DNA from: TWA4 sp964613155
GTDB taxonomy: Bacteria; Bacillota; Clostridia; Lachnospirales; Lachnospiraceae
Assembly (NCBI GenBank): GCA_964613155.1
Contig: CAZTHP010000055.1
Span: 1-18,906 of the forward strand
Reading direction: 5' to 3'
Length of the DNA stretch: 18,906 bases
Under the pieces are notes generated by a model. That model ran no database searches, was not told where the DNA came from, and saw nothing but the letters and a program-made list of their open reading frames with translations. Shown one piece after another: positions 13,792 to 18,906 of this stretch. How positions within the stretch are numbered: the first letter of the stretch is position 1; the number at the start of each line of letters is the position of its first letter. Made by a program: the position numbers and the translations under genes.

Positions 13792-13859
13792 ATGCTCGTT
13801 TTGATCTCCTTGCTGAATTTCCTTGCTTGATATCGTTCAAGTTTATTTTGTTCGTTCAT
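13788..13859 (-). CDS. Possible 23-residue upstream ORF overlapping the DUF285 start
   Basis: A minus-strand frame starts at ATG 13859 and ends in TGA overlapping the ATG of the next gene (ATGA). It contains KLERYQARKF, which resembles the LERYQNYRAL stretch near the N-terminus of the following protein. A purine-rich AAGGAAAG lies 11 bases upstream. It may be translationally coupled, or just a remnant of a duplicated gene start. No known family. Confidence 0.25.
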   Translation of the reverse strand: MNEQNKLERYQARKFSKEIKTSI

Positions 13860-13960
13860 TATTTTTCATTCTTTCCTTGTCATTAATATCTTCTGCAACT
13901 CTGTTTTCACTCCAACACAAATGCTTCTCCAAAGTTTTCTTTGCGTTGTAATAGATGCTG

Positions 13961-14007
13961 TTTCCGATTTCGGTCGTGTTTTAATGGACGTGATTTCCGA
14001 TTTCGGT
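13961..14007. repeat. 14-bp direct repeat in the gap between two DUF285 genes
   Basis: TTTCCGATTTCGGT is present at 13961-13974 and 13994-14007, an offset of 33 bases. Apart from this and the small ORF, 13860-14013 shows no further feature and no convincing promoter. Confidence 0.6.
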
Positions 14008-14013
14008 TTTCTC

Positions 14014-15582
14014 TCATATTTTAATCTGAATTTTCTGCACGCTTCCGTTTTTTCGAATGATAACTTTTTTTAAATTGCTGCAGCACCTGCACATATTTTG
14101 CAAAGATTTTTGATCGGGCAATTCAAATCCCCGTAAATCGAATACTTCTAAATTTGTGCATCCTTCGACGATTCCTGTCATATCAATCACAGTTCGCGGT
14201 TGGAAATAAGCGAGATTCAACTGTTTGATGGTTCTGCAATTCGAAAACATATAGGTTATATCCGTTACATTTCCGACATCAAACCCGGTGACATCCAATT
14301 TTTCCAACCGATAGCAATTGCCAAACATAAAACTCGTATCCGTTACGTTTCGGGTATCAAAATGACTGACATCAATCGCTGTCAATTCTTCACAGCCATA
14401 AAACATCGCTTTCATATTCGTAGCCTTACTCGTTCGGAAAAATCTCACATCCAGTTTTTTCAAACTGCTGCACTCTCCAAAGAAAAAGCTCAGATCCGTG
14501 ACATTGCTAGTATCAAAATAGTGAATATCTAATTCCCTCAATGATCGGCATCCGTAAAAGATTGCGCCCATATTGGTAACATTTCCTGTTCGGAAACAAC
14601 GCAGATTCAGGCGTTTCAAATTCTCACACTGCGAAAATAAAAAACTCATATTCGTTACGTTGTGGGTATCAAAAGCGCACAAATTTAATCTTGTTAATTC
14701 TTTACAGCGATAAAACATCGCATACATATTGCTTAGATTACCCGTTCGAAAGGCGCTGAGATCCAGATCTTTCAGATTCTCACACTCCGCAAACATCATA
14801 CTCATATCCCTAACATTCTGGGTATGAAAATGCGCTAACTCTAATGTTTCCATGCTTTTACACATATAAAACATTTCCTTCATCCCTGTTACATTCTGTG
14901 TCTCAAAACCACGAAGATTCAAAGATTTCAGCTTCTCACATTTTCCAAACATCCAGTTCATGTCGATGACATTTGCCGTTTGAAAATAGTCCACGTCTAC
15001 GCTTTCGAGATTCGGACAGTCGTAAAACATCGCGTTCATAATTACGACATTGCTGGTATCAAATACCCTTCCAAACTGGATACTGCGTAGCTGCGAAAAT
15101 CCACGAAACAAATTACAGCAATTTTCCGGTGCGTAAATCGTGCCTGTCGCTTCTATGTGCAAAATATATCGTGGATCTGTTTTTCCATTACTTTCGCTTT
15201 GATCCTTTTCCAGCCATCCGATTACGGAATGATCTTCTCCGAGTGAAAAATCTTCCCATCGATCTGCCACCAATTCAATTCGCAAATTGTGCACAGAAGA
15301 TCTGCTGATTCGGTCAGAAAATACAATCTTTACAATACGCTGTTTCCATTCCTCAACATTTTCCCCATCAAACATTCTCTCCAGATAATCGGGAGCCAAT
15401 CTATTCTTGTCGGAATCCTGCTGCTGTTCCTCCGCTGTAATACACTCACGTACTTCCTGCATCGTAACAAATGTTAACAACCTATATTTTTGATAACGTT
15501 CTATATATTCTACTTTCTTTTCCCCATTTTCTACCATATCCCAGATTTTCATTTTATTCCAATTCTCGATTTTAATTTTCAT
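14014..15582 (-). CDS. DUF285/BspA-type repeat protein with alternating repeats (522 aa)
   Basis: This paralog is the most diverged of the three. Its N-terminal domain (1-174) keeps the shared landmarks (IERYQKYRLL, IVKIVFSDRIS, HSVIGWLEK, YILHIEATGTIYAPEN). From residue 175 it has 13 units of 26 residues. The units alternate: odd units have a Tyr after the MF pair (MFYDC, MFYMC, MFYRC, IFYGC, MFYGC), even units have Gly, Ala or Ser (MFGKC, MFAEC, LFSQC, FFGEC, MFGNC). So the array appears to have grown by copying two-repeat, 52-residue blocks. The last two units are degenerate. No signal peptide, membrane helix or anchor is seen, so a cytoplasmic location is likely. No strong Shine-Dalgarno is seen at the ATG; AGGAAAG lies 17 bases upstream with an ATGTGA start-stop between. 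It has its own promoter. Confidence 0.88.
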   Translation of the reverse strand: MKIKIENWNKMKIWDMVENGEKKVEYIERYQKYRLLTFVTMQEVRECITAEEQQQDSDKNRLAPDYLERMFDGENVEEWKQRIVKIVFSDRISRSSVHNLRIELVADRWEDFSLGEDHSVIGWLEKDQSESNGKTDPRYILHIEATGTIYAPENCCNLFRGFSQLRSIQFGRVFDTSNVVIMNAMFYDCPNLESVDVDYFQTANVIDMNWMFGKCEKLKSLNLRGFETQNVTGMKEMFYMCKSMETLELAHFHTQNVRDMSMMFAECENLKDLDLSAFRTGNLSNMYAMFYRCKELTRLNLCAFDTHNVTNMSFLFSQCENLKRLNLRCFRTGNVTNMGAIFYGCRSLRELDIHYFDTSNVTDLSFFFGECSSLKKLDVRFFRTSKATNMKAMFYGCEELTAIDVSHFDTRNVTDTSFMFGNCYRLEKLDVTGFDVGNVTDITYMFSNCRTIKQLNLAYFQPRTVIDMTGIVEGCTNLEVFDLRGFELPDQKSLQNMCRCCSNLKKVIIRKNGSVQKIQIKI

Positions 15583-15705
15583 ATCTCACATTCGCTTTCC
15601 TGTCATTGGTAACTTTTATTTCGCTGTGAACTACATCGGCAATTGAATAACCGAGGATTCCCGCTTTCTATCCTAAAATGTTACACGCATGTATTCCTAG
15701 TATCA

Positions 15706-15733
15706 ATTATAATAAAAATCTGCTATTTTACAA
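15706..15733 (-). promoter_or_regulatory. Promoter of the 522-aa DUF285 gene
   Basis: On the minus strand TTGTAA (15728-15733) and a perfect TATAAT (15706-15711) are 16 bases apart. This leaves a leader of about 115 bases before the start at 15582. No promoter as good was found before the other two DUF285 genes, which could be read from here. Confidence 0.65.
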
Positions 15734-15798
15734 CAAAATATCTTTTATAAACAGGAACATTATATTGGCAATCCGTGTTTTTTCGGCGAGTATCGTTT

Positions 15799-15840
15799 TT
15801 TACTCGTTTCACGCAAAAATTTACTCGTTTCACGCAAAAA
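15799..15840. repeat. Perfect 21-bp tandem repeat (two copies)
   Basis: TTTACTCGTTTCACGCAAAAA is found at 15799-15819 and again at 15820-15840, with a partial earlier copy (CGAGTATCGTTTTT). It abuts the nrdD terminator and lies upstream of the DUF285 promoter. Confidence 0.85.
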
Positions 15841-15870
15841 GGAGTTATGAGCGTCACCTCATAACTCCTT
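15836..15870 (-). terminator. Strong intrinsic terminator of the second nrdD
   Basis: A perfect 13-base stem (AAGGAGTTATGAG at 15839-15851 with 15858-15870) and six-base loop are followed on the minus strand by TTTTT. It ends transcripts coming from nrdD (stop 16072). Confidence 0.85.
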
Positions 15871-15911
15871 AGCCAACTTTTTATTTATATTGATCCAACT
15901 TCTGTTGTTTT

Positions 15912-16059
15912 TATTGTTTTGTATATAGACTCAATTTTTAATTCTTCTATTGCTTTTGCATACAGACTCAATTTTTGATTTTTCTATTGCTTTTGCATAC
16001 AGACTCAATTTTTGATTCTTCTATTGTTTTTGCATACAGACTCAATTTTTAATTCTTCT
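15912..16059. repeat. Four tandem 37-bp repeats in the 3' UTR of the second nrdD
   Basis: AGACTCAATTTTT begins at 15927, 15964, 16001 and 16038, exactly 37 bases apart. Units run roughly TTTTGCATACAGACTCAATT, then TTT(G/A)ATT(C/T)TTCTATTG. The array lies between the nrdD stop and its terminator, as the 33-34 bp array does at the other nrdD. The period is not a multiple of three, so it is not a coding repeat. There are no unique spacers, so it is not a CRISPR. Confidence 0.9.
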
Positions 16060-16071
16060 GCTGCTGTATCC

Positions 16072-18204
16072 CTACATCGATTTTCGTTCTTTGATTTCCG
16101 CCATTTTCGCATCATTTAAACGAGAATCGCCTTTTACACGTGAGTAGGAGAGATATCCATTCATGCGGTCAATCTTTGTTAAATTTTTACTGCCGCATTT
16201 CGGACATACATCCATTTCCAGTTCCTGATGTCCGCAGTCATCACAGTAAGCTAATGATAAATTAACGCCTTCATAAAAGCCCATTTTCATTGCGCGGCGC
16301 ACCAATGAGCGAATTGCTTCTTTATTATAGGAAATCGGATAACGCACATACTGGATTTTACCGCCGTTTGACAGTTCCCAGAAACGATATTCCTTGTCCT
16401 GCTTTTCGATAGGCGTAATGTCCTCTGTTACATGGCAGTGGAATCCGTTGCTGACATACTCGCGATCGGATACATGCTCGACGATTCCATATTTTTTACG
16501 GAACTGCTTCACCTGCAGACCGCAGAGGTTTTCAGCAGGGGTCGCATAAATCGCATATAAATTGCCGTCCGCTTTCTTAAATTCGTCTACCTTTTTGTTG
16601 ATATACTCCAGTACTTCAATGGCAAACTGACCGTCTTCTACGAGTGATTTGCCGTTGTACAATTCCTGCAGCTCGTTAAATGCCGTAATACCGAAGGAAG
16701 CGGTTGCTGTTTTTAACAGTGGTTTGATCTTATCGTGGATTCCCAAATGTCCGCCATAGAAACCGCCTTCACAATAAGCCAGCGGATTGGTCGAAGCGCG
16801 CATTTCCCCTAAATATGCATAGGTACGAATGTGAATTTTACGGATTAATTCCAGATAATAATCCAAAACCTCATAAAAATCGCGGCTTTCGTGTCTTGAT
16901 TTTGCCAGGATCATCGGTAAATGCAGGGAAACGACACCTACATTAAAACGTCCTACAAAAACGGGTACATCGTTTTCATCTGCCGGTTCCATACCGCCCC
17001 GTTCATACCAGGGAGATAAAAAAGCACGGCAACCCATCGGACTGATGACTTTTCCATATTTTTTATACATGCTCGCGATATAACCTTCTCCGGTTAAAGA
17101 AAGCCAATCCGGATACATCGTTTTTGCAGAGCACTCAATTCCTGCCTCAAAAATATCTTCCAGTTCTTTGCCAGGTCCGTGAAGATTTTCATCATATAAG
17201 AAGACTAATTTCGGGAACAGCACCGGTTTTTTGCAGTTTTTCTTACCCTGACCGCCGCCGCGTACTTCAAACATGATACGAGAAGCCATCTTCGCAAAAC
17301 GTCCGGTTCCATTACCTAATGTCATCGTGATAAACGGATAATCACCGCGGCTGGAAGCAACCGTATTGAACTTATACTCCCATCCCTGGAATCCCTGACG
17401 GAAATCCCGCTCAATGTCCTTTTCGGCAATTTCACTTGCCATTTCCTCAGACAAGCCAAATCCAATATATTTTCCTTTGTATTTTTCAAAAGATTTCTGC
17501 GCATACGGTTCGAGGATTTTTTCTACGTTGGGAACGGTAAATCCACCGTACTGCTGGCTTGCTGCACTTAAAACGATATCACCGATTACATCGAAACATA
17601 CGTCCAGCGTCTTCGGCTCGTTATACCATAAATTTCCCATCTCAAATCCGCCTTTTAAGACCGATTCAACATCGAATAAACAGCAATTCATCGTATCACG
17701 TCTCGCTGCCATATCATGCACATACAGATAACCATCGCGACATGCCTGCAATTCTTCTGTTGTCATAAAGAATTTCTGATACAGCGATTTATTCAGCTCA
17801 TTAAAGATCAAGCTCCTCTTAGTAGAAACCAGAGCACTGTCTGTATTGCTGTTTTCCTTATCTCCAATATACATGATCGACTGGCTTTTCTTGTAGACCT
17901 CATCCAGCATCTGTACAAAATCCTGCTTGTAATTGCGATAATCCCGATAAGATTTCGCCACCATAGGATTTACATGATCCAATGCACCTTCTACGATATT
18001 GTGCATTCTAGCGATCGGAATAAATTCCTGCTCCATCGCCTCGCACTTACTGGTAACAAATTCACAAATATATTCCAATTCCTGTTTTGAAAAATGATAC
18101 ATCACACGTTCTGCTGACTTGCTGACGGCAACGACCACTTTCTGCACATTAAATGCTTCTTTTGTATTATCTTTTTTTATAATATAAATATGATTGCTGT
18201 CCAT
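16072..18204 (-). CDS. nrdD: Class III (anaerobic) ribonucleoside-triphosphate reductase, formate-type
   Basis: This second class III reductase has 710 residues. It shows an ATP-cone (about 4-95), candidate catalytic cysteines C174/C175 (MNCCLFD) and C392 (SPMGCR), RFNVGVVSLHLP, four zinc cysteines (C654, C657, C667, C670) and the radical site RMNGYLSYSRVKGD with Gly683 near the C-terminus. This pattern matches the classical formate-dependent NrdD of E. coli or Lactococcus type, unlike the redoxin-fused paralog at 415-2814. The frame is open to an ATG at 18390, but that start overlaps the -10 box and both NrdR boxes; ATG 18204 has GGGAGG 13 bases ahead and begins with MDSNHIYIIKKDN, like its relatives, so it is chosen. 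It stands alone as a transcription unit between rnpB and its terminator. Confidence 0.95.
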   Translation of the reverse strand: MDSNHIYIIKKDNTKEAFNVQKVVVAVSKSAERVMYHFSKQELEYICEFVTSKCEAMEQEFIPIARMHNIVEGALDHVNPMVAKSYRDYRNYKQDFVQMLDEVYKKSQSIMYIGDKENSNTDSALVSTKRSLIFNELNKSLYQKFFMTTEELQACRDGYLYVHDMAARRDTMNCCLFDVESVLKGGFEMGNLWYNEPKTLDVCFDVIGDIVLSAASQQYGGFTVPNVEKILEPYAQKSFEKYKGKYIGFGLSEEMASEIAEKDIERDFRQGFQGWEYKFNTVASSRGDYPFITMTLGNGTGRFAKMASRIMFEVRGGGQGKKNCKKPVLFPKLVFLYDENLHGPGKELEDIFEAGIECSAKTMYPDWLSLTGEGYIASMYKKYGKVISPMGCRAFLSPWYERGGMEPADENDVPVFVGRFNVGVVSLHLPMILAKSRHESRDFYEVLDYYLELIRKIHIRTYAYLGEMRASTNPLAYCEGGFYGGHLGIHDKIKPLLKTATASFGITAFNELQELYNGKSLVEDGQFAIEVLEYINKKVDEFKKADGNLYAIYATPAENLCGLQVKQFRKKYGIVEHVSDREYVSNGFHCHVTEDITPIEKQDKEYRFWELSNGGKIQYVRYPISYNKEAIRSLVRRAMKMGFYEGVNLSLAYCDDCGHQELEMDVCPKCGSKNLTKIDRMNGYLSYSRVKGDSRLNDAKMAEIKERKSM

Positions 18205-18311
18205 ATCGGCTTTGAAACCTCCCTCTGACTTATGGATTTGTCCTAACCAAAATTTTGGCACTATCGACAGCAGATTTTTAGCTGGCTGTGCAAAAATCCG
18301 GCAAAAATAAG

Positions 18312-18359
18312 ACACAATATCTTGTGTCTCTATTCTTTCATAAGCAATATATCTTGTTG
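18312..18359 (-). promoter_or_regulatory. Pair of NrdR boxes before the second nrdD
   Basis: ACACAATATCTTGTGT (18312-18327) matches the known NrdR consensus at 15 of 16 positions and is extended by AG/CT on both sides. A second, weaker box, GCAATATATCTTGTTG (18344-18359), lies 16 bp away, so the centres are 32 bp apart (three turns). Both lie just downstream of the predicted transcription start, a position suited to repression by NrdR bound to ATP/dATP. Confidence 0.88.
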
Positions 18360-18369
18360 TATGGGGATA

Positions 18370-18398
18370 ATCATAACACATTCTTTGCATTATCGCAA
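18370..18398 (-). promoter_or_regulatory. Promoter of the second nrdD
   Basis: On the minus strand TTGCGA (18393-18398), 17 bases, then TATGAT (18370-18375) with an extended TGT element before the -10. The transcription start should be near 18363, leaving a leader of about 160 bases that contains both NrdR boxes. 18400-18606 shows no gene, only AT-rich sequence and a small TTCGAAA direct repeat near 18450-18470. Confidence 0.75.
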
Positions 18399-18616
18399 GA
18401 TGAAAATCATGAACTTACGCTCATCCTTTTCGTTCTGACATGGAAATAATTCTTCGAAATTCCTTCGAAAATGCCTTACAGCATAGGTTTCTGAACAATG
18501 GATACGCTGAAAAAAATGTTAGAAAATAAAATTTTTTCTTAATAACACTTTACGATATCTGTTATCGTCTTAAGTTGTATTGGTATTAAAATACTTGCAT
18601 AGAGTCAAAAAAAAAA

Positions 18617-18906
18617 TTGAGCAGGACGATAAGCCGGGTTCTGTCGTGAATGGTCATCTATCTGGTCCTGCTGTCACCAACAGGCTCTAGCGACTTACCC
18701 GAAAGCAGGCGGGCCACCTTATGCTTTCTATTAGTCTTGCTTCGGATGGGGTTTACATATGCCCTGCCTGTTACCAGCCAGGCGGTAGTCTCTTACACTG
18801 CCTTTCCACCCTTACCGTAGGAATACGGCGGTTTATTTCTGTTGCACTTTCCTGGGAGTCACCTCCACCGGACGTTATCCGGCATCCTGCCCTGCGAAGC
18901 CCGGAC
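18617..18906 (-). ncRNA. rnpB: RNase P RNA (5' end cut by the window)
   Basis: RNase P RNA is the catalytic RNA that matures tRNA 5' ends. On the minus strand the window edge gives GTCCGGGCTTCGCAGGGCAG, the conserved 5' P4 side and following helix (usually preceded by GAGGAAA). The 3' side has ACAGAACCCGGCTTATCG, the complementary P4 and J2/4 region, then a GTCCTGCTC arm of P1. The P12-like and specificity regions between are consistent. A run of ten T's (complement of 18607-18616) after the 3' end gives the terminator. Only the first 20 or so bases are missing. The 3' end is set by the T-run and is approximate. Confidence 0.95.

Noticed and set aside
10566..15582. Diversity-generating retroelement with DUF285 targets
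   Set aside because: No reverse transcriptase and no template/variable repeat pair with adenine-biased changes is visible; repeat differences look like ordinary divergence.
10566..15582. Cell-surface adhesins, as DUF285 proteins are often named
   Set aside because: None of the three has a signal peptide, membrane helix or wall-anchor motif in the frame or just upstream of the start.
15912..16059. CRISPR array
   Set aside because: The 37-bp units are direct tandem copies with no unique spacers between them.
18205..18390. Longer nrdD frame starting at 18390
   Set aside because: Its first 62 codons cover the -10 box, the likely transcription start and both NrdR boxes, and they do not resemble an NrdD N-terminus. 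ATG 18204 has GGGAGG upstream.

Overview
The window looks like a stretch of an anaerobic, low-to-moderate GC Bacillota chromosome, most likely a gut Clostridia member (Lachnospiraceae-like; the rank is an inference). The grounds are two oxygen-sensitive class III ribonucleotide reductases with an NrdG activase, Bacillota-style ribosome binding sites and promoters, an HflX GTPase, an OmpR-type two-component system and BspA/DUF285 repeat proteins.

Layout. 1-414: a hairpin resembling an IS200/IS605 end, then a terminator and three 33-34 bp tandem repeats lying in the 3' UTR of the first nrdD. 415-6985 (all minus strand): nrdD with a fused C-terminal redoxin domain (415-2814), hflX (3018-4259), a membrane-anchored TPR protein (4493-5734), dut (5776-6213) and nrdG (6497-6985). 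The dut-nrdG gap holds a structured element with a plus-strand terminator. 6986-7328: divergent regulatory region with a perfect 11-bp tandem repeat. 7329-10559 (plus): response regulator, TTG-start histidine kinase and a single-pass membrane protein of unknown function. 10566-15582 (minus): three paralogous DUF285 repeat proteins without signal peptides, with a decayed repeat fragment between two of them. 16072-18204 (minus): a second, formate-type nrdD. 18617-18906 (minus): RNase P RNA, cut by the window edge at its 5' end.

How the genes fit together. NrdD (two types), NrdG and Dut all serve dNTP supply and quality under anaerobiosis. Both nrdD genes carry a pair of NrdR-box-like palindromes with the same 16-bp linker, placed differently relative to their promoters. 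dut and nrdG share a different promoter motif. The two-component system appears to be its own operon, probably with an operator upstream.

The most unusual points are: a class III reductase with a built-in CPNC redoxin domain beside a formate-type one; tandem minisatellites between stop codon and terminator of both nrdD genes; a cluster of apparently cytoplasmic DUF285 proteins, one an internal duplication and one with a two-repeat (52-residue) alternation; and a structured, terminator-ended element between dut and nrdG. All assignments were made by reading the sequence; no database search was run.
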